A DNA stretch of 64,000 nt from Candidula unifasciata (taxonomy: Eukaryota > Mollusca > Gastropoda > Stylommatophora > Geomitridae). Positions 23,660 to 33,215 of this stretch are shown in pieces (the first letter of the stretch is position 1; every line of letters starts with the position of its first letter). The stretch covers positions 230,001 to 294,000 of the forward strand of contig CAJHNH020006590.1 of assembly GCA_905116865.2 (NCBI GenBank), written 5' to 3'. The position numbers and the translations under genes were made by a program. The notes beneath the pieces are model-generated. The model was given only the letters and a program-made list of their open reading frames with translations. It had not been told where the DNA came from and did no database searches.

Positions 23660-23895
23660 TCCCCTTTCAGGGCTAGACCTATATTTTATAGACCAAGGCA
23701 CAAGAGGGGTGATGTGGTCAGCATCATACCAGCAGCCTTTACTTCCCAGCACTGCACCTGGGACCCACTCAAGGCTGGGTCGACATGGGAGCCAAGGTCA
23801 TTCTTGAAAAAAGTCCGGCTCCGCCAGGGAGCGAACACACCACGTTTTGATCCGCAGGCGAGCGTCCAGCCGCTACGCCAAGGAAACTTATATGT
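23660..23895 (-). mobile_element. SINE family A copy
   Basis: It contains 'gggctagacctatatttta', 'gtgatgtggtcagcatcata', 'caaggctgggtcgacatggg', 'gtccggctccgccaggg' and an inverted tRNA head ending 'ccagccgctacgccaaggaa'. Confidence 0.85.
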
Positions 23896-23934
23896 GTGTG
23901 TGTATTTATACAGTTTATATTATTTCGAACAAAC

Positions 23935-24235
23935 GCTTATAATTCCATGTCAAATGGGTAATGAAGTGAAAAAACTATACACAACCATAACACACAGGCA
24001 GTCGATGTTCTTCGGTCATGTGGATGAGAAGAGTGGCGTTCGAAGAACATCGTTATGACTGGAAAGATACATGGTAGAAGAGGCAGAGGCAGACCAAGAA
24101 TGACAATGTTTGAGGGACTGAAACGATGGCATGAAGGAATATTATCAGTGGAAGTGATTTAGAATTTACCAATGCTCGAGATCTATGGAGAAATTTCAGC
24201 GCCCAGGCGGCTGGGTAAGGCGCATGATGATGATG
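23935..24235 (+). mobile_element. LINE 3' fragment
   Basis: The plus strand shows RQSMFFGHV and, after a frameshift, TGKIHGRRGRGRPRMTMF and LKRWHEGILS, ending in GCATGATGATGATGCC. This is a typical LINE RT tail with ATG-type 3' repeats. Confidence 0.75.
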
Positions 24236-24239
24236 CCAC

Positions 24240-25656
24240 GATTTATTTGTCACTCAGCGCGTTTCATTACTACGCTCTTAAACAAGTCTCACGCTACCTG
24301 CCGCCTCCCCTCCGATATCAATCTCCGATGATTTCTTTGTGTCGAAGCTCTGCTATCTTTTCTCTTCTAATAGCAAACACGTTTTCCTCTTGACTGTTGC
24401 CACAGTTAGAACATCTTCATTGCTCAGACTGGCTGTCGCTAGCATCTTTCACATTCCTCAGTTAAGCCTCAAGACCGTAGATGTCGAAACTAATTACAAC
24501 GATTACAGGTATTGGCGTCATCGGAGTACTGGCGCGAAAACTATTCGCACGTCTTCGTTCTTTATCTGACCCGGGGAATCCCATGGCTACGAACATTATA
24601 CGGACTTCCAAATAGTACTAACGTCTTCCCTAATTACCGCGCATGTACATCAAAGTACACCGGGCCACATTATTTTTCTGCTCTGCTTCCACTTGGCTTT
24701 CCAATCTGCTATAGTCAAGATACAATCGTGCCTACACGCACGTAGTACGAACGTTTCCTGGGAGGAACAATACGGACGAAGGAACCGATAACGATGTAAG
24801 GGAGAGAAGCTGTCTTCGGGGAAACTAGTCTTTAGAGAGAAATCGTTTTCTTTTTTAGAGAGGAAAGGGACTGGAAAAAGCTTCAACATGTACAGCGACT
24901 TGATGGGTGGTAAGTCAGCACAGTCAACTTAGACAGACCCACCAGAAAGATAAATTACTTGGGTAGCAGATATATCAACTGATATCTGGCAAGTTTGGTG
25001 TGTAGGGCAGATTTATTTAAGTACATCATTAGAAGAAGCGAGTAAAGTGAAATGGAAAACAGATGCACTGAGGAAAAGAGGACGACTAAGAGAAACACTA
25101 AAATGAACGTTGAACAGAGAACGTACAAACGAACGAACGAACGAACAAACAAACTTTATTCTGCTCCTCTAGTCTCCCTCCTTTCATACAATAATTTCCT
25201 TCATACATTCGCTACTTTTAGAGTATTTTCATCTTCAATGGGAGCATGTAAAGTGAGCTGAGATAATATTCGAACAGTTTCCCATTGTATGTATAGGGAA
25301 TAGAGGTATTGTTCTCCTTTGTTTTAGTGGAAGATAGTTCTACAATTGAGCTGCGGAGTACACCAAACATGTTTTGTAAAGTTCTATCCTGGGTTTATAG
25401 ATGTGTAAAATGTTTAGGCGTTTGCTATGTCTTTCATTATATTTAAACAAGGGCCATAAGTAACCTGGAGCCTTTTGGATACTATTTTTAAAATACATTT
25501 AGCCTTATTGAAAAAAAAAAACATTCATGAAGCGGTAGTAGCATAAGACCTTTACATGTTTTGGGACTGACTATCCCATGGTATCACCAAATGCTTTTTC
25601 TCCTGGACTTGGTTTTGAAGACCCGGGTATGTGATTAAATCCTGGTTCTTTATTAT
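24240..25656. other. Unrecognised intergenic sequence
   Basis: No recognisable gene or interspersed repeat. A short ACGAACGAACGAAC tract lies at about 25127-25145. Confidence 0.4.
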
Positions 25657-25657
25657 T

Positions 25658-26103
25658 ATCCTACCCTAGATGACGTCACAGGACAGTCTAACATTTTAGA
25701 GGGTGGTAAGACTGGGTTTCCCGGCTTTTTTTATACTTTTAACGACCCCAAAACATCTAGAACTGGCCCTAACCTCAACCCACCTATGTCCCACGAGAGA
25801 GTGCAGCCTAGGTCCCAGGAATACATGCAGCCTAGGTCCCACAACTGCATGCAGCCTAGGTCCCACAACTGCATGCAGCCTAGGTCCCACAACTGCATGC
25901 AGCCTAGGTCCCACAACTGCATGCAGCCTGGGTCCCACAACTGCATGCAGCCTAGGTCCCACAACTGCATGCAGCCTAGGTCCCACAACTGCATGCAGCC
26001 TAGGTCCCACAACTGCATGCAGCCTAGGTCCCACAACTGCATGCAGCCTATCTACCACCCCCCTGAAATATTAGACTGTCTCATGACCTGTGGATTTCCC
26101 CCA
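25658..26103. mobile_element. Inverted-repeat element E, copy 1, with internal minisatellite
   Basis: The left arm around TGACGTCACAGGACAGTCTA (25671-25720) is matched in inverted orientation by the right arm around 26047-26090 (inverse reads GACAGTCTAATATTTCAG then GGGTGGTAGATAGG). A related copy lies at 60498-60725. The arms differ at several positions, and no clear target duplication was found. The interior is dominated by the 24-bp minisatellite. Confidence 0.75.
25804..26043. repeat. 24-bp minisatellite, 10 units
   Basis: Ten units of exactly 24 bp begin with CAGCCTAGGTCCCACAACTG. The first unit differs (GGAATA) and the sixth has GGG for AGG. The period is a multiple of three and several frames lack stops, so eight-residue repeats such as MQPRSHNC or LHAVVGPR can be read from both strands. 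The non-expanded relative at 60640-60670 has only one or two units, which argues against coding. Confidence 0.97.
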
Positions 26104-26235
26104 TTTTTCTATGCCCCATTCCGCTCTGTCATAATGTCAGCTACTTCCTGGGTAATCCATGCGGAATTAGTCTGATGGTTTACGCTGACCTCCTTTACTG
26201 GCACATGTTTTTCATATACACGACAGAAAGTTTTC

Positions 26236-26870
26236 AGTCAATATTCCAGAGCGTCATCTGGATCAGGGAATTGATAAACATGGTCAAGATCTGAGCTGAG
26301 CAAATCTAGTAGGGCCACATCTTGATTAAAATTTTTATAGCTTCTAAATTTAATTCTAATAAATTTCTGTTTGATAATTTTTGCTCCGTTTTTATTCCAC
26401 ACGCAAATTACAGGGTTATGATAGCTCATTGCTGTAGTGGGTACCTTGCATTCTATGATGTTATCAGGACATTTTACATAAATGTTGTCTAGTAGTGTTG
26501 ACGACGATTTTGGAATTTCAGTAGCCTGTTTGACAAGTTGTCGGAGATTATATGAGGTAATCATGTCTCACAACGCCATGCTGGATGTTGGAATATTTAT
26601 ACTAAAGTCTTAAAGAAGTATAATTACTCATACTTTGGTGAACACTGTATCCATCATGATGGTGAAGTTTTCATACCAGCGCTAGGATTGCTATAGAGAT
26701 AACCAACTACGATGGGTCTGTGACTATGTAGCTTAACTTCTATAAATACACATTCTACAGAGAGGCCAAAGGTGCTGAACTGCACTCCATCCATGATATC
26801 CAAAGGATGATACTGGATAAAACAGCAAGTTTCTTTCAAGAAACCTTCATTTCTCTGTTTAAATATATGA
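26236..26870 (-). mobile_element. LINE endonuclease-domain remnant
   Basis: The minus strand first reads LSVECVFIEVKLHSHRPIVV and GYLYSNPSA. After frameshifts a decayed GDFNI-like patch and YNLRQLVKQATEIPKSSSTL follow, then LLDNIYV, SYHNPVICVWNKNG and KFRSYKNFNQD. This order matches the C-terminal half of the APE-type endonuclease of LINEs (the SDHNPV motif is seen as SYHNPV) and the linker toward RT. Stops and frameshifts make it non-functional. Confidence 0.8.
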
Positions 26871-27012
26871 CATATCTTGGTACAAATGGATGATAATGAT
26901 GAAGATAATGATAATAATGAATTGGGTGATCAGCAGGCAATGAAATAAAAAATACTGGCAGGTAGCAAGGAATGCTAAAAGAACATACAAGCCCAGTGTC
27001 AGGACTGATTTT

Positions 27013-27033
27013 GGGGGGGGGGGGGGGGGGGGG
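27013..27033. repeat. Poly-G run (21)
   Basis: Uninterrupted G run directly before the tetranucleotide arrays. Confidence 0.9.
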
Positions 27034-27108
27034 TTGACGGCACAGATAAACAGCCATGCAGAAACACACAAGGATATTGACGAACGGACGGAAAGAAGGA
27101 TGGACAGA

Positions 27109-27430
<322 letters not shown>

Positions 27431-27630
27431 CAAAAGAACATTGATACAGTCATGCTGGCTGTAACTTTACTCCACAGGATCATACCATGCACAGCTGATC
27501 TAAGTGTGCGGACACCACGCCCTGCGTATTCCTGCAGTCCAGGACTAGCCCTTGACGGAACGAGGTGGTCATTATAATCATTGCTCTAGTATCTGGCACA
27601 CTTACACAATGTTGAAGCCAAGTCTCAGGC

Positions 27631-27704
27631 GTCGCTATGGCCAAGTGGTCAAGGCGTAAGCCATACGTTCTGAAGGTCGTGAGCTCGTTTTCGGACGGGG
27701 TCGC
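27631..27704 (+). mobile_element. tRNA-like (Leu/Ser-type) SINE head or tRNA pseudogene
   Basis: 'gtcgctatggccaagtggtc' followed by 'aaggcg' is a strong match to the A box region of Leu and Ser tRNAs. A degraded B box ('gagctcgttttcgg') follows about 40 bases later. The acceptor stem does not pair well, so a functional tRNA is unlikely. Confidence 0.5.
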
Positions 27705-27891
27705 TCTGTTCAGGAATGCACTTTCTCCTGAGATCATTGTGATTCGTGCTTTGTGCGACAATCACGACAGGCAATCAGAAGCAAACAAACTATGGCACGC
27801 GAGTCCAAACCGGCCAGTCAATTAGTTTGTGCTGGCCAGCGAAACTTGTATATGAAATTCATATATAATACACAGAGAGAGACAAACATAG

Positions 27892-27895
<4 letters not shown>

Positions 27896-27954
<59 letters not shown>

Positions 27955-27992
27955 ACAGAACGAGAGAGGGAGAGAGAGAGAGAGAGAGAGAT
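27896..27992. repeat. (GA)n microsatellite
   Basis: Two GA arrays are separated by 'acacagaac'. They follow a fragment similar to the left end of the composite element at 28041. Confidence 0.95.
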
Positions 27993-28230
27993 GGGAGGGG
28001 GATCAATTCCGCGCAATGAAGTCAGTCTTGACAGCTTAAACAAGGGATGGACAAACAATGGTCCGCGAATCAAAACTCACCCGCCAATTCAATTTTGCTG
28101 GCCTGCGAAGCTGATATGAAATAACTATCTAATGTGACATTAGACATTTATAATGGATTTATTATTATACTAGCTGTACCCGGCCTCACGTTGCTGTGGC
28201 CCAGAATGGTGAAATGGAGAGGAAAGAAAA

Positions 28231-28890
28231 TAGCTCTCAGCTAACAGTGTCTGTCATACCCCGCCCCCTCCTCTTCCCTCGACGCAGTCATATTTCCCTC
28301 TCCGAAGGATTGAAAAATCTTCCACGGCGAAATTATTAAAATAAAAATAGTTGAGAAATAAGAACTTTAAAATAATATTTCAAGCTCTCTCAGCTAACTG
28401 TGTTTGGCATAACCCCCCTCCCCCCCCCCCCCCGTTTTTTTCACAATCATATTTCCCTCTCCGTAGGATTGAAAAAACATCACCTGGCGAAATTATTAAA
28501 ATAGAAATAGTTAAAACATGAGAACATTAAAATAATATTGTAAGCTCTCTCAGCTAACGGTGTCTGAAATAACCCCCTCACCCTCCCGCTCACCCCAATC
28601 ATATCTCCCTCTCATAAAGATTGAAAAATAATCACATGGCGAAGTCATATCTCCCTCTCCGAAGGACTGAAAAAACATCAATGGCGAAATTATTAAAATA
28701 GAAATAGTTAAGAAATGAGAACTTTAAAATAATATTTTAAGCTCTCTCAGCTAACTGTGTCTGGCATAAACCCCAACACCCCCCCCCCCCCCCCCCAATC
28801 ATATCATCTTCTCTGAAGGATGGGAAAGTCACAGTGTAACGAAATATTGTAACTAAATTGAGCTTTGCATCCGTGTCCACCCAGACTTAA
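28231..28890. repeat. Degenerate tandem repeat of about 150-200 bp, 4 units
   Basis: Units start at about 28231, 28383, 28543 and 28741 with AGCTCTCTCAGCTAAC (the first diverged), continue through a C-rich stretch, then 'atcatatttccctctccg' and 'ggcgaaattattaaaata'. Length variation comes mostly from the C-run and, in unit 3, from a partial internal duplication. Confidence 0.85.
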
Positions 28891-29384
28891 ATAGGTAGCA
28901 TTAACTTGTACAGAGAAGTAAATGTAGCCAGTGAAACAGCTACCACATCACCCATCCAGTACCAGTACTACTGCAACCACAACCACCATCACAACAACAA
29001 CTGCAAAAACTGTGACTACAATCTGTGTAGGTCGGTGTAGAAAAGAGGAGTTAGCGCCGCATGCTGTCGCCACGGACTATTTAGTTTGATTTTGCCCCAG
29101 ACACAGGGAAAAAAAAACTTCATCACGTAACCTGTGATGGAACCCACAGTGAAAAGTACACTATACTCACGAATAGCGGAGAAAAATGCCCCCGCACCCG
29201 TCATCTCTTCCTCTCCGAGGGAACGATTTTTAACTGACCTCGGCATCCGTGTCCACCCAAACTAAGCTGGACTGTAAGCCATCTTAGTTAACAGTTTCTG
29301 TCATCGCCGAATTGTTTTTGATCGAGAAACGTCGCGGGGAGGCTAATTAGGACCTAACTGAAATCGGCTGTCTTTGGGCGAAAG

Positions 29385-29835
29385 GCGCAGATATCGCAGC
29401 CTAACTGTAAACCACAACACAACGTGGAAATCACCCTTTTAGGGGAAAATGAACAATTATTACCCAGCAGGAAAATGAACACCGGTCACCCGAGTGAACG
29501 CTGACATACTTACAATTATACAACCGACGACTGAAGAGTTTAGGTCAGATATCGCAGCCTAGCTGTAAACCACAACACAACGTGCCAACGGCCCTCTCGA
29601 GGGCGAACGAAGAATATCCGTGACATGACCATTGAGCATCACGTCGCCGCTGACGCAGGCTAGCTGTAAACCCCAAAACCGAAAAAGGCGTAGATATCGC
29701 AACCTAGCCATAAACCACAACACAACGAGCCAGCCGCCCAGTTAGGGGCTAAAAAATAAAATATTATATCACCTAGTGGGGAATAGAACGCGGGTCACCC
29801 GCAGAATAAGCAGAATAGTTACCAACTACGCTACC
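29385..29835. repeat. Degenerate repeat with tRNA-like pieces
   Basis: The phrase 'gatatcgcagcctaactgta' followed by 'aaccacaacacaacg' recurs at about 29390, 29550 and 29695. On the minus strand, 29832-29765 reads like a tRNA-derived segment (TAGCGTAGTTGGTAAC then GGTGACCCGCGTTCTATTCC). Confidence 0.55.
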
Positions 29836-30258
29836 AAACACTCGAGCAGATAGTGAAAATGAGATTATATAATAAGGCAAAGTTGAATAAGAGTTCGGCA
29901 GCCAAAATTAGCCGATCAACTAAAAAGAAATCCGGGCCGGCAAAGAAACAACATAATGATTTCACCGTTGCTGGAGCTACGTGGTTCGTGGTTTGTGCGA
30001 TTTTCTGACAAAAAAATCACGCTTGGAGTCAAAGGCAACGTTGTATGCAAATTTGAAAGTAATCGGTTCAGTAGTTTCCGAGTTTTTAGCTTACATCATC
30101 GGAAAATTAACATTTTTATTAATATAGATGGCTTGCGAACATGTTGGTAATTCTAAATTTGGCCTGCGGACAACAACAACAACAACGGGGGGGGGTTCAC
30201 CCATGTCTTAAACCCTTCAGTACCGAGTAGATTTAATTCAGCCTATTATCTTCTAGAT

Positions 30259-30261
<3 letters not shown>

Positions 30262-30296
<35 letters not shown>
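30262..30296. repeat. Poly-G run (35)
   Basis: A pure run of 35 G next to a family B SINE copy. Its length may be misjudged by sequencing. Confidence 0.85.
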
Positions 30297-30299
<3 letters not shown>

Positions 30300-30300
<1 letters not shown>

Positions 30301-30535
30301 ATAAACTTTTGTGTTAGAAAGTGGGGGATAATAACAAGACCCACTGCCCCCCTCCCCCTTCTCTCTCCCCAACAAGCATGTAAAAGTAAACTAATCAGGG
30401 GTGTTTCCTTTGAAGTCAGAGTGCCATTGCCTGATAGAAGAGGAACCAACAGGCTGCGGACAAATAAGCCAGATCTGTAAAACGGATGTGCGAGCAAAAC
30501 TCGAGTTCTGGAACAAGACGAAAGTCTAGACGTGA
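30300..30535 (-). mobile_element. SINE-like family B copy
   Basis: In reverse orientation: 'acaagacccactgcc', 'aacaagcatgtaaaagt', 'aatcaggggtgtttcctttg', 'aagccagatctgtaaaacgg' and 'gagttctggaacaagacg'. Confidence 0.75.
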
Positions 30536-30767
30536 AAAAACATCCTGAACATTTCGCTAGAGTTTACAACTGATGTCAGGAAAAGACTAACCTTGATATA
30601 TGGAACTGAATCATGGACAAATTGTGGATTAGACAGAAATTATGTGAACGCTTTGCTGGGTTTATTATACTAAAAATATCCAATGACAAAGTACAGTGAT
30701 ATCACGATGTTTTGAACTGGAGGGGATCCCATCAACCCCCCCCCCCCACCCCCTTAAAAAAACTTGC

Positions 30768-31006
30768 GGTACTTTAATTTTATACGACCATATCTCGTCG
30801 GCTTGGAGATTTCGTAGGGAAGACCTAGGGATTTCGAAAGGTTTCCCTTGACAGTACCATTGGAAAGGGGAGGGGGAGGCTAGTGTTAAATGATTAGTGA
30901 CTGCTACTCAAATTAACCTTAACCCCCATACACAATGGGATGTTCTGGGGATTTCCCTACCAAATTTCAAAGCCGACGAGATGTGGTCGTATAAAATTAA
31001 AGTACC
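30768..31006. mobile_element. Foldback MITE with long terminal inverted repeats
   Basis: The left arm starts GGTACTTTAATTTTATACGA and the inverted right arm starts GGTACTTTAATTTTATACGA, identical for the first 20 bases and similar for about 55. The flanks are AAACTTGC (30760-30767) and AAATTTGC (31007-31014), an 8-bp target duplication with one mismatch. There is no coding capacity. The superfamily is unclear: the duplication length fits hAT or Merlin, but the GGTAC terminus is not typical of hAT. Confidence 0.85.
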
Positions 31007-31309
31007 AAATTTGCTAAGTGAATTGATTACCCGCAACTTTCTTTAGGCACATCGCGAGAGGGGCGGTGAGATACGTTCTGAAATAAATAAAGTAGGAATC
31101 GAGGAATGGATGAAGGAATCAAGAACTGACATCAGGGCACACAGGCATTCCCATACTGCTCTATCCCACTCCTCAGTGACCAATGAAAACTCTCCCACAC
31201 TGGTGGCGCCAGGTGCAACCTGCAGAAACGTCCATCTGTTAGTTCCCTTGTGTTTAGAATGTTTGAAGTTTGAACTTTGAACAACGGATCAACATCATGG
31301 CACACGGTT

Positions 31310-31665
31310 AGTAACCCTTAAGGGTTACGTTCTTTCTTCTTTCTTCTAACTCAAGTCTGAGTCCGAAGAAGCTCAGCACAGTGCACAGGCTCTGTAGCAC
31401 CGACGAGGATCCTGAAATACTTTGGGTAGTTTTTTAACTCCAAATATTTGTCCGGGCAGCGCCGTTAGATCGACTTCCAACTGCCAAGGAATTTTGTTCA
31501 CATGCCCAACAATGCACATGGGCGTCTGATCTCACTATCTAGAGACCAAGAGGAATTACTAGAAGTCCAAGTTCACGTGAAAAAAATCTCAGTCCTTACC
31601 GAGGATTGAGCCCTAAACTTCTAGCACTCGAGGCGGACACCATGCTTCGAGACCAAGCAGCCCCT
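31310..31665 (-). mobile_element. SINE family C, nearly complete copy
   Basis: Reverse orientation of the family at 39001. It contains 'cgaggatcctgaaatacttt', 'gtccgggcagcgccgttaga', 'gcacatgggcgtctgatctc', 'ctcagtccttaccgaggatt' and 'agcactcgaggcggacacca'. The inverse of the last block forms the tRNA-Ser/Leu-like head with a long variable region. Confidence 0.8.
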
Positions 31666-31762
31666 CCCTTGTGTTTAAAAAGCCGTCAAGACACTTTATC
31701 TACTACTGCTCGCAAAATCCTTTTTTCGAAGTATGAAATGAAAGTAAGTTAACTATAGTGGT

Positions 31763-32268
31763 TAAGGACCCATTTTCCACGCATTCAAGCGTAATGGGTA
31801 TATTGGGTCGGCTGTGTGGTTAAGTCGATGCAAACGCTTTGTAATGCCGGGGGGCCGGGTTTGATCCCAGCTGCCCGCTATTTAATTTCGACAGTAGTAT
31901 CTGGGGGCCGACAGTCCAGTTGGCAATGGCAAACTACTGGACGTAAATTTGCATAGAGAAACCACACAATAGCAAGGGGCTGCTGGGGTTGGTTCTGCAA
32001 CGTCCTGTAAAGGATACGCAACTAACCTTTTGGGGTATATTGGGCTAGACCTATATTTTACACACCTATCGGTATTAGGTGGGTGGTGTGATCAACATCC
32101 CGCCAGCCGCCTCCAATTCCTAGGTCTGTTTCAGTTACCCACTCAAGGCTGGGTCGACTTGAAAGCCAAAGTCATTTTTGAAAAACGTCCGGCTTCGTCA
32201 TGGCCCGAACCCACAACCTTCCAATCCGTGGGCAAGAATCTAGCCGCTACACCACAGCGGCTCCCAAG
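31763..32268 (-). mobile_element. SINE family A copy split by a SINE family D insertion
   Basis: The 3' part (31763-31807) and the rest (32045-32268) of a family A copy are separated by a complete family D element. The head on the minus strand reads GGGAGCCGCTGTGGTGTAGC, then CGGCTAGATTCTTGCC, then GGAAGGTTGTGGGTTCGGGC, the clearest A and B box pair of this family in the window. Confidence 0.9.
31808..32032 (+). mobile_element. SINE family D, complete copy with 12-bp target duplication
   Basis: The element begins TCGGCTGTGTGGTTAAGTCG (A box region), has B box GGGTTTGATCCC, then 'aatttcgacagtagtatctg', 'ggacgtaaatttgcatagag' and a 3' end 'gatacgcaactaacctttt'. GGGTATATTGGG at 31796-31807 is repeated at 32033-32044. 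This defines a family about 225 bp long. Confidence 0.92.
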
Positions 32269-32284
32269 AAATAAAAGAGGGACG

Positions 32285-32291
32285 AGGAAAC

Positions 32292-32347
<56 letters not shown>

Positions 32348-32411
32348 AGAGAGAGAGAGAGAGAGAGAGACGGAGAGAGAGAGAGAGAGAGAGAGAGACG
32401 GAGAGAGAGAG
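32285..32411. repeat. (GA)n microsatellite
   Basis: Interrupted GA array with GCGAGC and ACGGA interruptions, directly beyond the tRNA-like head of a SINE. Confidence 0.93.
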
Positions 32412-32523
32412 CATTCGTACTACCGCGCCAATGTTGTCCAGATCGCATATACACAGCCCTGTTATAGTAATAACTAGCCAATTAAGTCAAGTCGGACCAG
32501 TAAAGTGAGGATGCGGTAGCCCG

Positions 32524-32525
<2 letters not shown>

Positions 32526-32618
<93 letters not shown>
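32526..32618. repeat. (GA)n microsatellite
   Basis: About 93 bp of uninterrupted GA. Confidence 0.97.
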
Positions 32619-32621
<3 letters not shown>

Positions 32622-32929
32622 TCAGCGCTTGGTCATTCCGAACTCTGCCCTATCTTACACCGGAAGCGATTTAAGAGTTGACATTTCCGGTTCCTTTTTA
32701 CGATATAGTAAATTACACAAGACGGGGAGTGAAACAGTCGTTGCGTAGAGTGAGTGTAGATATCCATCACCTCCTTGAGGAAGTCAAGACAATCGCTATG
32801 AAAAGGTTGCCTCTGGCAGTAAGGACGTGACCGGCGACAGAAATCCGGGACAGAAGACGAGCCACCGAAATAGAAAGTGAGAATAGGGGCAGCGCGATGC
32901 TCCGATAATAGCTCGTTTACTGCTCTTAT

Positions 32930-33215
32930 ATTTGCCGAAATTCCTTGTGTGGGTTCTGGAGCACCAATGTGCGGGGGGGGGGGGGGGTGGTGGGGGGGAG
33001 ACAAGAATAGACCTACTACCTACCCAAGAGCATGTCGTAAGAGTCGACTAATTGGGAGCTTCCTTAGGAGTGTATCTGCCTGAGACGCACAGTCTGCATA
33101 GAAATGAGTCAGAATGTGAAACGGATGTGCACGCAACATTCCGGTTCTGGAACAGCACTGGAGTCCAGAAGTGGACCAACGACCATAATTTTCCACCGGA
33201 CTTTGCAGCCGGTGA
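32930..33215 (-). mobile_element. SINE-like family B copy with G-run
   Basis: It contains 'gtgggttctggagc', a G-run at about 32972-32999, 'caagaatagacc', 'agcatgtcgtaagagtcgac', 'aaacggatgtgcacgcaaca', 'ccggttctggaacag' and 'ttgcagccggtga'. Confidence 0.82.

Larger units (their letters stand above)
28041..30205. mobile_element. Composite element: hAT-like outer ends around an inner repeat
   Basis: The outer left end reads CAAGGGATGGACAAACAATG and the inverted outer right end reads CATGGGTGAACCC, loosely similar, with CTTAAA in both flanks. Inside, from about 28155 ('actagctgtacccggcctca') to about 30135 ('aatcggttcagtagtttccg'), lies a different element whose end motifs are common in animal genomes. 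The class of the inner element is not known to me. The interior holds degenerate tandem units and tRNA-like pieces. Confidence 0.45.

Noticed and set aside
25804..26043. CRISPR-like array
   Set aside because: Units are contiguous with no unique spacers, and the context is eukaryotic.
25696..26175. Repetitive protein-like frames MQPRSHNC and LHAVVGPR
   Set aside because: They come from the 24-bp minisatellite. The related element at 60.5 kb lacks the expansion, there is no signal peptide, and frames on both strands are equally open.
27631..27704. Functional tRNA-Leu or tRNA-Ser gene
   Set aside because: The A box is good, but the B box is degraded and the acceptor stem does not pair. It fits a SINE head or pseudogene.
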